NCBI GenBank assembly: GCA_036502765.1
Contig: DASXXX010000147.1
Coordinates: 1 to 52,555, forward strand
Length of the DNA stretch: 52,555 bases
From: DASUAS01 sp036502765
Lineage (GTDB): Bacteria; Actinomycetota; Acidimicrobiia; IMCC26256; DASPTH01
Direction: 5' to 3'
How positions within the stretch are numbered: position 1 is the stretch's first letter; each line of letters starts with the position of its first letter. Shown here piece by piece: positions 1-7,059 of this stretch. The notes beneath the pieces were generated by a model, which was not told where the DNA came from, searched no databases, and saw nothing but the letters and a program-made list of their open reading frames with translations. The position numbers and the translations under genes were made by a program.

Positions 1-1013
1 CCGCAGACGCGCCCATCCGCGTGCCGTTCGTCTACGACGACCTCAGCACGTCGCGTGTCCTCGTCATGGAGTGGCTCGACGGCGCGAGCGTGCGCGAGGT
101 CGACTGGAGCGGCGTGCCGGTCGCCGCCCGCGTGAAGCTCGCCGACTCGCTCCTGCGCACGTTCCTGGAGCAGATGCTGCAGGAGGGCGTGTTCCACGCC
201 GACCCCCATCCCGGCAACGTGATGCTCCTGGCCGACGGTCAGCTCGCGCTCATCGACTTCGGCGCAGCCGGGCACCTCGATCCGATCCAGCAAGCGGCGT
301 TGCGCGACCTCATGGCCGGAGTCAGCCGTCGCGACGCAGACGCGATCAGCCAAGCGGTGTTGCAAGTGGCGACGTTGCGACGGGGCGTCGACGTCAACGA
401 CTTCGAGCGCGCGCTGGCGCGCTTCATGGCGCAGCACCTCGCGCCCGGTTCACAACCCGACGCCGCGATGTTCAACGCGATGTTGCGGCTCATGTTCGAC
501 TACGGCATCACGATGCCGGCCGAGTGGAGCACGTTCTTCCGCGCCCTGATCGTGCTCGAGGGCACGCTCACCACCATCGCGCCCGGGTACTCCGTGATCG
601 ACGCGGCCGAGAGCATCGCGGCCAAGTGGGTGCGCAGTCTCATCAATCCGAACTCGGTGCAGCAGGCGGTGCGCGACGAGCTGCTGCGCACGGTGCCGAT
701 GCTCCGTCGGTTGCCCCGTCACATCGACCGCGCCTTCGCCAGCCTCGAACGCGACGGCCTGCGGGTGCGGGTGTCGCACTTCTCGGACGAGCACGACGAA
801 CGCGTCGTCGTGCGCATGGTGAACCGCATCGTGCTCGCGGTGCTCGCCGGCGCGATCGGCCTCGTCTCGGTCGGGCTGATCGCGGTCGAGGGCGGACCCT
901 CGTTCTCCGAGGGCACCTCGCTGTTCCAGGTCTTCGGCTACTTCGGGCTGTTCTGCGCCACCGTCCTCGCCATGCGGGTGATCGTGGCCGTCCTGCGCGA
1001 CGGTCTGAATTAG
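1..1013 (+). CDS. ABC1/AarF/UbiB-family kinase-like protein, 5' truncated by window edge
   Basis: The reading frame is open from base 3 and ends with TAG at 1011-1013, so only the C-terminal part is present. The conserved ABC1/UbiB kinase-like motifs are visible: HADPHPGNV followed by ALIDFGAAG (the DFG metal-binding motif). The last ~70 residues hold two hydrophobic segments (starting VNRIVLAVLAGAIGLV and FGYFGLFCATVLAMRV), which is the usual membrane anchor of this family. Family members support isoprenoid-quinone or lipid metabolism through an atypical ATP-binding fold; the substrate here cannot be told. The glycine-rich N-lobe lies outside the window. The stop codon falls inside a short tandem repeat. 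Confidence 0.9.
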   Translation, partial: ADAPIRVPFVYDDLSTSRVLVMEWLDGASVREVDWSGVPVAARVKLADSLLRTFLEQMLQEGVFHADPHPGNVMLLADGQLALIDFGAAGHLDPIQQAALRDLMAGVSRRDADAISQAVLQVATLRRGVDVNDFERALARFMAQHLAPGSQPDAAMFNAMLRLMFDYGITMPAEWSTFFRALIVLEGTLTTIAPGYSVIDAAESIAAKWVRSLINPNSVQQAVRDELLRTVPMLRRLPRHIDRAFASLERDGLRVRVSHFSDEHDERVVVRMVNRIVLAVLAGAIGLVSVGLIAVEGGPSFSEGTSLFQVFGYFGLFCATVLAMRVIVAVLRDGLN

Positions 1014-1064
1014 CGCCGGTCTGAATTAGCGCCGGTCTGAACTAACCCGGTCCGAATTAGCGCC
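1002..1064. repeat. Degenerate 16-bp tandem repeat spanning the stop codon of the UbiB-like gene
   Basis: The unit ggtctgaattagcgcc occurs at 1002-1017 and again exactly at 1018-1033, then as a diverged 15-base copy at 1034-1048 and a near copy (ggtccgaattagcgcc) at 1049-1064. Copies 1, 2 and 4 carry an in-frame-style TAG or TGA, so the array supplies several stop codons in a row. It looks like replication slippage at a gene end. Confidence 0.85.
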
Positions 1065-1201
1065 GCGAACCCGCTCTCGGCCCGCGTGTCCCACTCTCCG
1101 CAGAGTTCTCCGCGCGCTCCGCGCGAGATTTCGGTCCGAGACCGTATCCCTCGGGTGGTTCGCGGCGTTGACGGGTTCGAGCGCTCCCGACCGCCCTGCA
1201 C

Positions 1202-1220
1202 CCACCGGTCTCGCCGGTGG
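1202..1220 (+). other. Perfect 7-bp hairpin in the 5' leader of the chaplin-like gene
   Basis: CCACCGG (1202-1208) and CCGGTGG (1214-1220) pair around a TCTCG loop, ending 10 bases before the AAGGGA ribosome binding site at 1231-1236. There is no T-tract, so it is more likely a leader structure or a factor-dependent terminator of the upstream gene than an intrinsic terminator. Confidence 0.5.
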
Positions 1221-1241
1221 ACCCACCCGAAAGGGAGACCC

Positions 1242-2111
1242 ATGCGCCAGCCCGATCCCGTGAACCAGCCCCCTCGCCGATCCCGGCTCTTCCGCCGATT
1301 CGTCGCGGGGTGTGCGCCCCTCGTCCTCGCCGCGGTTCTCCTCGGCGCCGGTGCCGGACCGGCCGCGGCCGACCCGCTGCCGCTGCCGTTGCCGATCCCG
1401 ATCGACCTCCCGCCGATCCCGATCCCCCTTCCGCCGCTTCCGGTACCACCCACCCCGCTCCCGGTACCGGAGCTCCCGGTCCCGCTGCCCGACCTCGGTT
1501 CGACGCCCTCACTCCCACCCATCGTCACCGCGGATCCGTCCGTGCAGGCGAACGTGTGTGGCAACGGCGTCGGCGTGCTCGGCAGCGGGACCGGGGCGAT
1601 CTGCTCCGGGACCCAGCAGTCCTCCTCGGGCACGGGAGCGGACAGCGGGCTCCTCGACGTCAGCCCCACCATCCAGGCCGACCTGTGCGGTACCGGCATC
1701 GGCGTCCTCGGCACCGGTTCGACCGCGACCTGCAACGGCACGCAGTCGGCGTCCGGCGGCGCCGGCGGTGGGCTGCTCGGGATCAACCCGAACCTGCAGC
1801 TCGGTGTCTGCGGCAACGGCGTCGGCGTGCTCGGCGCCGGCAGCACGGCGAAGTGCAACACCTCGGCCAGCGTCGGCAACCCCGGTACCAACCCCGGTGG
1901 CAACAGCGGTTCGGGAGCGGACGGCGGGAGCTCGGTCCTGGGCGAAGTCGCCGGAGTGGCCGGCACCGTTGCGGCCGTCCCGGGTGACCTGGCCCGTGGC
2001 TCGCTGGCCTTCACTGGCGCCAACCCGGTGCTCACCGCCCTGCTCGGGCTCGGCCTGGCGGGTACCGGCGCCGCGATGTTGCGACTGCGACGATTCGGGT
2101 ACAAGGGCTGA
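1242..2111 (+). CDS. Secreted, sortase-anchored protein with three chaplin-like Cys repeats
   Basis: ATG at 1242 is chosen because AAGGGA lies 5 bases upstream and a signal peptide follows directly (RRSRLFRRF, then a hydrophobic core ending AAADP). 289 residues. Residues 45-90 are a Pro-Leu-Ile stretch. Three repeats follow, each with two Cys 15 positions apart (C106/C121, C149/C164, C190/C205) in the pattern xCGNGVGVLG...C, which resembles the CGNxVxVxG core of Streptomyces chaplins but with a shorter Cys spacing. After a Gly/Ser/Asn linker the C terminus has LAFTG (255-259), a hydrophobic segment and a basic tail RLRRF: a class-E-type (LAxTG) sorting signal. No sortase gene is in the window. 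It is likely a surface or aerial-type coat protein; calling it a true chaplin is inference. Confidence 0.85.
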   Translation: MRQPDPVNQPPRRSRLFRRFVAGCAPLVLAAVLLGAGAGPAAADPLPLPLPIPIDLPPIPIPLPPLPVPPTPLPVPELPVPLPDLGSTPSLPPIVTADPSVQANVCGNGVGVLGSGTGAICSGTQQSSSGTGADSGLLDVSPTIQADLCGTGIGVLGTGSTATCNGTQSASGGAGGGLLGINPNLQLGVCGNGVGVLGAGSTAKCNTSASVGNPGTNPGGNSGSGADGGSSVLGEVAGVAGTVAAVPGDLARGSLAFTGANPVLTALLGLGLAGTGAAMLRLRRFGYKG

Positions 2112-2136
2112 GTGCCCTGCACCGGACCGTGTGCGC

Positions 2137-2775
2137 ATGACCTCTGCCGTGGCGCTCGTGGGCGCTGACCTCAAGCACCCCGCTGTTCCCGCCGATCCTG
2201 GGAGGGTGGCACTCCGCCGCCCTCCCGGGACCGGTGAGCTCGCGTTCGACGATGTGCGTGTGGCCGCGCTCGCGCGCGAGCCGTGGGCGTGCCGGCAGCT
2301 GTACGACGACTACGCCGGTCGCGTCCTCGGCTACCTGCGGGCGCAGGGCGCGCCCGAACCCGAGGACCTGACCAGCGAGGTGTTCCTCCGGGTGTTCGAC
2401 CGCCTCGCGCAGTTCTCCGGCGACGAGCCCAACTTCCGCTCGTGGCTGTTCACGGTCGCGCACCGCATCGTGATCGACGACGCGCGCCGTCGGCAGCGTC
2501 GGCCGCGCACGACCACGCTCAGCCTCGATGTGGAGTCGCGCGACACGGGCGACGTCGAGCACGAAGCGCTCGCCAACGTCGGTGCCGAGTGGGCCGACGC
2601 ACTGCTCGCGTCCTTGCCCCCCGAGCAGCGCGCGGTGGTGGCGCTCCGGGTCACCGCCGACCTGTCGCTCGAACAGGTCGCGGAGATCCTCGGGAAGCGA
2701 GTCGGTGCGGTGAAGTCGCTGCAACACCGCGCGCTGGAGAGTCTCCGTCGACGGTGCGAGGAGGTGCCGGCATGA
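2137..2775 (+). CDS. ECF-type RNA polymerase sigma factor
   Basis: 212 residues from ATG 2137; GTG 2131 is an alternative and no clear ribosome binding site is seen. The sigma-2 region is visible (LYDDYAGRVLGYLRAQG, then FRSWLFTVAHRIVIDDARRR), followed by an acidic linker and sigma-4 (LPPEQRAVVALRVTADLS, LEQVAEILGKRVGAVKSLQH), the helix-turn-helix that reads the -35 element. The stop overlaps the next start (ATGA), so the two are translationally coupled, which is typical of a sigma factor with its membrane-bound regulator. The gene follows the chaplin-like surface protein by 25 bases, suggesting a common role in envelope or surface control. Confidence 0.92.
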   Translation: MTSAVALVGADLKHPAVPADPGRVALRRPPGTGELAFDDVRVAALAREPWACRQLYDDYAGRVLGYLRAQGAPEPEDLTSEVFLRVFDRLAQFSGDEPNFRSWLFTVAHRIVIDDARRRQRRPRTTTLSLDVESRDTGDVEHEALANVGAEWADALLASLPPEQRAVVALRVTADLSLEQVAEILGKRVGAVKSLQHRALESLRRRCEEVPA

Positions 2776-3473
2776 ACGACGCACAGCTGCTCCAGCGCCT
2801 GACGTCGGCGTACGCCACGGTCGAAGCGCCCGCACCCAACGCCGCGCTCGCCGAGCTCCTCGAGTCGGGCGAGATCGGTCGAGACATGTTCGACGACGAA
2901 CGACGCGACGCGGTCGTCGTGCCGCTGGCGCGGCCGCACGCGCCCGTGCGGGTGCGCCACCTCGTGGCGGCCATGGTGGCCACGTTCGTGCTCTTCAGCG
3001 GACTCGCGGTCGCCGGCGCGCTGCCCGATTCGGTGCAACGCCAGGTGTCGTCGGTCGTGGGTCACCTCGGCATCGACCTCCCGAGTCCCGACTCGAGCCC
3101 GAGCGTCGACACGCCGGGCTCGCCGAACGCGCCGGATCACCCGCAATCGACGTCGACGTCGACCTCGACGTCGACAGGAGCACCGAGCGCGGGCTCGGGT
3201 GGCGCGACGGGCGCGACCGGCGCGACGGGTACGGCCACGGGTGGCGCGACGGGTGCGACTCCCACCACCGCACCGAGCGGGACCGACCTCGGCGACGTCG
3301 GCTCGGCCACGGACGGTGTGCCTCCCACCACGCTCCCGCCGGGTGGCGGCGGGTTGCTCGAGCTGCCGCAGATCACCCTGCCGCCGATCACCCTGCCGCA
3401 GATCACGCTGCCACCGCTCACGTTGCCGCAGCTGCCGATCCCGCTCCCGTCACTCCCGATCTTCGGGCTCTGA
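2772..3473 (+). CDS. Single-pass membrane protein, likely partner (anti-sigma-type) of the ECF sigma factor
   Basis: 233 residues, ATG overlapping the sigma stop by 4 bases. The N-terminal ~65 residues are soluble and cytoplasmic in character. One membrane segment follows (VRHLVAAMVATFVLFSGLAV). The outer part is low complexity: a Ser-Thr stretch, a Gly-Ala-Thr stretch (GATGATGATGTATGG), and a C terminus made of near-repeats of ITLPP/ITLPQ ending in a Pro-Leu-Ile run. No zinc-binding anti-sigma motif (HxxxCxxC) is seen, so anti-sigma function is inferred from position and topology only. The Pro-Leu tail resembles residues 45-90 of the chaplin-like protein two genes upstream. The 3' end overlaps the convergent transporter gene by 24 bases. 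Confidence 0.8.
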   Translation: MNDAQLLQRLTSAYATVEAPAPNAALAELLESGEIGRDMFDDERRDAVVVPLARPHAPVRVRHLVAAMVATFVLFSGLAVAGALPDSVQRQVSSVVGHLGIDLPSPDSSPSVDTPGSPNAPDHPQSTSTSTSTSTGAPSAGSGGATGATGATGTATGGATGATPTTAPSGTDLGDVGSATDGVPPTTLPPGGGGLLELPQITLPPITLPQITLPPLTLPQLPIPLPSLPIFGL

Positions 3474-4379
3474 TCGCTCGCCGCGCGTCAGCACGTCGGC
3501 GAGCTCGTGCTCGTGGATCATGTCGTGACGCGCCGCCGACCGTGACAGCACGACGGTGGCGACGACCATCGCCACCACCGACAGCGCGACCGCGATCCAC
3601 TCGAGCACGCCGTCGGTCGGCACCGTCTCGTGGAGCATCGTCACGCCGATCAGCGCGGCAACGATCGGCTCGACGACCGTGAGCGTCGGTAACGAGGCGG
3701 TCAGCGAACCGGCCTGGAACGCGCGTTGGTTCACGACGAACCCGAGCCCGCCGAGCACCAGGAGCGCGTAGGGCTCCCAGTGGCCGAGGGTGCCGAACCC
3801 CTCGTGGTCGATGAGCACGACCGACGCCTTGGTGAGCGCGGCGGTGACACCGAAGAGCACACCGGTCGCGAACGCGAACAGCACCGCGCGCCGCGTGCCG
3901 TGCGAGCGGGCGCCCGTCAACAAGGCGACCACGAGCACCGGCGCCGCGATTGCGGCGCACACCAGCCAGGCGCCGGTGGAGGCGAAGTCGTCGCCGCCGT
4001 CGGTGCCGGCGAGGAGGAGGAAGGCGGTGAGTGCAGCCGCCAGCACGCAGGCCCAGACGAAGTCGGCCCGGCCGAGCCGCCGCCCCGACCACCAGGCCCC
4101 GGCGGGCAGGGCGAAGAGGATCCCGCTGGTGAGGACGGGCTGCACCACCAGCAATTCCCCGACCCCGAGGGCGAGCGCCTGGAACACGTAGCCCACGCCG
4201 TCGGCACCCAGACCTGCGAGCCAGATCGGCCGGCGGGCCAGTCGCAGCACCAGACGGAACCCGCCCCCGACCGCCCCGCCCTGGTCGGTTCCGGTGTCGG
4301 CTTCGGCTTCACGCTGCTGGAGCACCGACGCAGCGGCGTACGCCAGTGCGGCTCCCAGCGCCAACAACACGGCCGCCAT
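3450..4379 (-). CDS. DMT-superfamily (EamA-like) transporter
   Basis: 309 residues, almost wholly hydrophobic, with about nine to ten membrane segments in two similar halves, the layout of drug/metabolite transporters. The start region (MAAVLLALGAALAYAAASVL) and the late segment ending GVTMLHETVPTDG are typical of the EamA-like branch, where the second half carries the conserved PIVAAL...E motif. The substrate is unknown. ATG at 4379 is chosen because it begins the first membrane helix and because TACCGT (4394-4389, minus strand) sits 9 bases upstream, as for a leaderless mRNA. It is divergent from the glycosyltransferase gene across only 27 bases. Confidence 0.85.
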   Translation of the reverse strand: MAAVLLALGAALAYAAASVLQQREAEADTGTDQGGAVGGGFRLVLRLARRPIWLAGLGADGVGYVFQALALGVGELLVVQPVLTSGILFALPAGAWWSGRRLGRADFVWACVLAAALTAFLLLAGTDGGDDFASTGAWLVCAAIAAPVLVVALLTGARSHGTRRAVLFAFATGVLFGVTAALTKASVVLIDHEGFGTLGHWEPYALLVLGGLGFVVNQRAFQAGSLTASLPTLTVVEPIVAALIGVTMLHETVPTDGVLEWIAVALSVVAMVVATVVLSRSAARHDMIHEHELADVLTRGERSEPEDRE

Positions 4380-4388
4380 GCGCTCTGG

Positions 4389-4398
4389 ACGGTAGCCT
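4389..4398. promoter_or_regulatory. Overlapping divergent -10 boxes for transporter (-) and glycosyltransferase (+)
   Basis: The ten bases acggtagcct contain TAGCCT on the plus strand (4393-4398, 8 bases before GTG 4407) and TACCGT on the minus strand (4394-4389, 9 bases before ATG 4379). Both fit TANNNT and they share the same TA step. No ribosome binding site is seen for either gene, so both mRNAs are probably leaderless. Confidence 0.6.
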
Positions 4399-4406
4399 GT
4401 GCCTTC

Positions 4407-6173
4407 GTGCGCCGGAGCATCCTCATCGTCTCCGCGTCGATGGGCGCGGGCCATGACGGCGCGGCCAAGGAGCTCCGGCGGCGTCTCGAGGCGTCCGGGC
4501 ACCGGGTCGAGGTCGTCGATTTCCTCGACGCGGTCGCATTCCACATCGGGCCGCTGCTCCGCTGGTTCTACCAAGTGCAGCTGCGCATGGCCCCGTGGAG
4601 CTACGAGCTGAGCTACCGGATGGCCCCGCTGCTGCGTGCGCCGGCGGTGATGCTCGACACCGCACTCACGCGCCGGAAGCTGCGGCGGGTCATCAAGGAC
4701 TTCCGCCCCGACGCGGTGGTGTCCGTCTACCCGCTGGCCTCGCTCGTCCTCGGACGGATGCGGCGCAAGAAGCAGCTGCGCGTGCCCGTGCTCACGTACC
4801 TCACCGACTTCGCGGTCCACTCGCTGTGGGTGCACCGGGGCATCGACCGCCACCTGGCCGTGAGCGAGATCTCGGCCGAAGCCGCCACGTCACGCGGTGG
4901 CAGAGACGCCCGGGCGCGCGGTCCGCTCGTCAGCGACAAGTTCCGCGACGCCACCTACGACCGCGATGCCGTCCGCACCAACCTCGGCCTCGCTCCCGAA
5001 GACCGTGCCGTGCTGGTGGTCGCGGGCTCGTGGGGTGTGGGCGACGTCGTCGCCACCGTCGAGGCCATCGGACGCAGCGGCGAGTTCCACCCGATCACGG
5101 TGTGCGGACGCGACGACAACCTGCGCGCCGAGCTCGAGCAGGGTGGCTACGGAACCGTCATCGGCTGGACCGACGAGATGCCCGCGCTGATGAGCGCGGC
5201 CGACGCCCTGGTGGAGAACGCCGGCGGTCTCACCTGCATGGAGGCGTTCGCGGTCGGGCTCCCGGTCATCACGTTCAAGCCCATTGCCGGGCACGGCAAG
5301 GACAACGCCGAGATGATGGCCCGCGCCGGCGTCAACTGCTACGCGCGCGACGACGACGAGCTGTCGCGGATGCTGCGCGAGGTGACGCGCCCTGGCCCCG
5401 AGCGCGACGCGCTCGTCGACACATCCCGTCGACTGTTCGTGGCCGACCCCGCGATCGACGTCGAGGAGCTCGCGGGCACCGACCATCTCACCGACCGCAA
5501 AGGTCGCGTCGTCGCGTTGCGCGCGCCACGCGGCCGGCTCACCGCGATGATCGCGGCGGCGAGCGTGCTCGTGTTGTACGGCGGACTCACGCTGGGTGCC
5601 CAGGCGGTGTCGGCGATCGGTGTGGGCGTGGCCAAGCCGCCGAAGAACGTCGACCGCACCGCGTACGTGGGGATTCGCCTCGACCACGCCCAGCTCACCG
5701 ACGACGCGTTGCTCACCCAGATCCGCGAACTGGGAGTGTCGGTGGTCGTCGACGCGCAGGCCGCCACCCACCGCTCGGTCGAGCTCGAGGACCTCGCCGA
5801 CCAGGGCGTCGACATCGCCAACGGGGGCTGGGGCAAGGGCTCGTTCCTGCGGTGGAACCGGGCTCGCAACGATGTCGCCAAGGCGGGCAAGGTGATCGCG
5901 CAGGAGGCCGGGCGGCCGACGCACGAGTTCTGCCCCGGTCGGCGTCTCGACGCGTTCGACCAGTACTACTCGCACCGCCAGAAGCAGAAGCTGATCGTTG
6001 CCAACTTCACCATGCGCCCCGAGAACCTGCCCACGCGGCTCCAGCAGGGCAAGGTCTACGTGCTCGACGGTCGCGACCGCGACGCGACGGCCATGGAGGT
6101 CGCGGTGGCCGACCTCGACACGCAGTTCGAGTCGGCCGGTCTGCGTGCCGCGCCGCTCGGAGAACTCCGCTGA
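4407..6173 (+). CDS. MGDG-synthase/GT28-like glycosyltransferase with C-terminal degenerate deacetylase-like region
   Basis: 588 residues from GTG 4407. Residues 1-370 form a two-domain GT-B glycosyltransferase: the N terminus reads ILIVSASMGAGHDGAAKEL, the hallmark of the diacylglycerol glucosyl/galactosyl transferase (MGDG synthase) family, and the nucleotide-sugar half has GGLTCMEAFAVGLPVI and FKPIAGHGKDNA. A membrane segment follows near 379-400 (LTAMIAAASVLVLYGG). Residues ~415-588 look like a NodB-type (polysaccharide deacetylase) fold that has lost its metal-binding motifs: IRLDHAQ stands where TFDDGP is expected. The next gene encodes an intact deacetylase. Likely role: membrane glycolipid or envelope polysaccharide synthesis; acceptor unknown. 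Confidence 0.85.
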   Translation: MRRSILIVSASMGAGHDGAAKELRRRLEASGHRVEVVDFLDAVAFHIGPLLRWFYQVQLRMAPWSYELSYRMAPLLRAPAVMLDTALTRRKLRRVIKDFRPDAVVSVYPLASLVLGRMRRKKQLRVPVLTYLTDFAVHSLWVHRGIDRHLAVSEISAEAATSRGGRDARARGPLVSDKFRDATYDRDAVRTNLGLAPEDRAVLVVAGSWGVGDVVATVEAIGRSGEFHPITVCGRDDNLRAELEQGGYGTVIGWTDEMPALMSAADALVENAGGLTCMEAFAVGLPVITFKPIAGHGKDNAEMMARAGVNCYARDDDELSRMLREVTRPGPERDALVDTSRRLFVADPAIDVEELAGTDHLTDRKGRVVALRAPRGRLTAMIAAASVLVLYGGLTLGAQAVSAIGVGVAKPPKNVDRTAYVGIRLDHAQLTDDALLTQIRELGVSVVVDAQAATHRSVELEDLADQGVDIANGGWGKGSFLRWNRARNDVAKAGKVIAQEAGRPTHEFCPGRRLDAFDQYYSHRQKQKLIVANFTMRPENLPTRLQQGKVYVLDGRDRDATAMEVAVADLDTQFESAGLRAAPLGELR

Positions 6174-6238
6174 CGCCGTCGCGCACCGTTCGCCTCGTCG
6201 GCGCCGCGGGACTCGCCGGTGCGGCGGCGATCGCGATC

Positions 6239-6922
6239 GTGCACGCGGCCCCCGCGCTCGGGGGTGTGTCGCCCGTGGGCGTGCGGTTCACGCCCGCGCT
6301 GGTGGGTGTGGGCAAGAAGGGTCACGTCGCGCTCACGTTCGACGACGGCCCCGACCCCGAGTCCACGCCGCACTTCCTCGACGCGCTCGACGCGCTCGGC
6401 TGGCGGGCCACGTTCTTCATGCTCGGCGGGATGACGCGCCACGATCCGGGTGTGGCGCGCGCGGTCGCGGAGCGCGGGCACGAGATCGGCGTGCACGGCG
6501 ACGTCCACGGCAACATGCTCCGTCGCACGCCCCGTCACACGAGCCACGACATCCGCCGCGCGTACGACACCGTCGTCGCCGCGACGGGCGTCGAGCCGCG
6601 CTGGTTCCGGCCGCCGTTCGGCATCTCGTCGTACGCGTCGATGCGGGTCGCACGGGATCTCGGCATGTCGACGGTGCTGTGGACCACGTGGGGACGTGAC
6701 TGGCGGCGTGAGGCGACGCCCGACAGCGTGTTCGCCGACGTCACCCGGCGCTACGTCGACGGCGGCACCGTGCTCCTGCACGACTCCGACTGCACGTCGT
6801 ACCCGGGGTCGTGGCACTCCGCCCTCGGCGCGCTCCCGCGTTTGGCCGATGAGTTCGCCCTCCGCCGCCTCACCGTCGGCCCCGTCGGCGACCACGGCAT
6901 CGCCACCAGCTCCCCCGTCTGA
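6239..6922 (+). CDS. Polysaccharide deacetylase (NodB-like, CE4)
   Basis: The catalytic core is complete: VALTFDDGPDP (two metal/catalytic Asp), GVHGDVHGN (the HxxxH metal site), RWFRPPFG (motif 3) and a late TVLLHDSD. It would remove N- or O-acetyl groups from cell-wall or exported glycans. The start is uncertain. GTG 6239 is the first ordinary start in frame, but a signal-like hydrophobic stretch (VRLVGAAGLAGAAAIAIV) is encoded just before it, in the same frame back to a CTG at 6170 that overlaps the upstream TGA as CTGA. A rare CTG start there would give 250 residues with an N-terminal membrane anchor. It follows the glycosyltransferase directly, so the two likely act on one glycan. Confidence 0.88.
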   Translation: MHAAPALGGVSPVGVRFTPALVGVGKKGHVALTFDDGPDPESTPHFLDALDALGWRATFFMLGGMTRHDPGVARAVAERGHEIGVHGDVHGNMLRRTPRHTSHDIRRAYDTVVAATGVEPRWFRPPFGISSYASMRVARDLGMSTVLWTTWGRDWRREATPDSVFADVTRRYVDGGTVLLHDSDCTSYPGSWHSALGALPRLADEFALRRLTVGPVGDHGIATSSPV

Positions 6923-6925
6923 ACC

Positions 6926-6970
6926 AACCTGCGTCAGCAGACCCGAATATGTCCCGTCTTGCGACGCAGG
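6926..6970 (+). terminator. Imperfect long hairpin after the deacetylase gene; copy 1 of a dispersed repeat
   Basis: CCTGCGTCAGCAGAC (6928-6942) pairs with GTCTTGCGACGCAGG (6956-6970) with one offset base, starting 5 bases after the stop codon. A closely similar element lies at 33791-33837, also just after a plus-strand stop. There is no T-tract, so a terminator role is inferred from position. Confidence 0.6.
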
Positions 6971-7047
6971 AACGGGGGTGGGGTGATCTTCACCCACTGG
7001 TGGTCGGGCGTTCAGCCCGACGACACGAGGACGACGGACGCGTTCCG

Positions 7048-7053
7048 TACCGT
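7048..7053 (+). promoter_or_regulatory. TANNNT -10 box, leaderless start of the phosphatase gene
   Basis: TACCGT ends 6 bases before GTG 7060, with no ribosome binding site in between. This decides the start of the phosphatase against the upstream ATG at 6949, which lies inside the hairpin at 6926-6970. Confidence 0.55.
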
Positions 7054-7059
7054 CGAGGT

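Noticed and set aside
1160..1190. tRNA-like GGTTCGAGC stretch
   Set aside because: No acceptor stem or anticodon arm can be folded around it; no other tRNA-like segment was seen in the window.
2772..3473. Zinc-binding anti-sigma (ZAS) domain in the sigma partner
   Set aside because: No HxxxCxxC motif; only topology and coupling support an anti-sigma role.
3726..4406. Long in-frame 5' extension of the glycosyltransferase reading frame
   Set aside because: It is the antisense of the transporter gene, is unusually rich in Arg, Glu and His, and lacks a start signal; the GT-B domain begins at GTG 4407.
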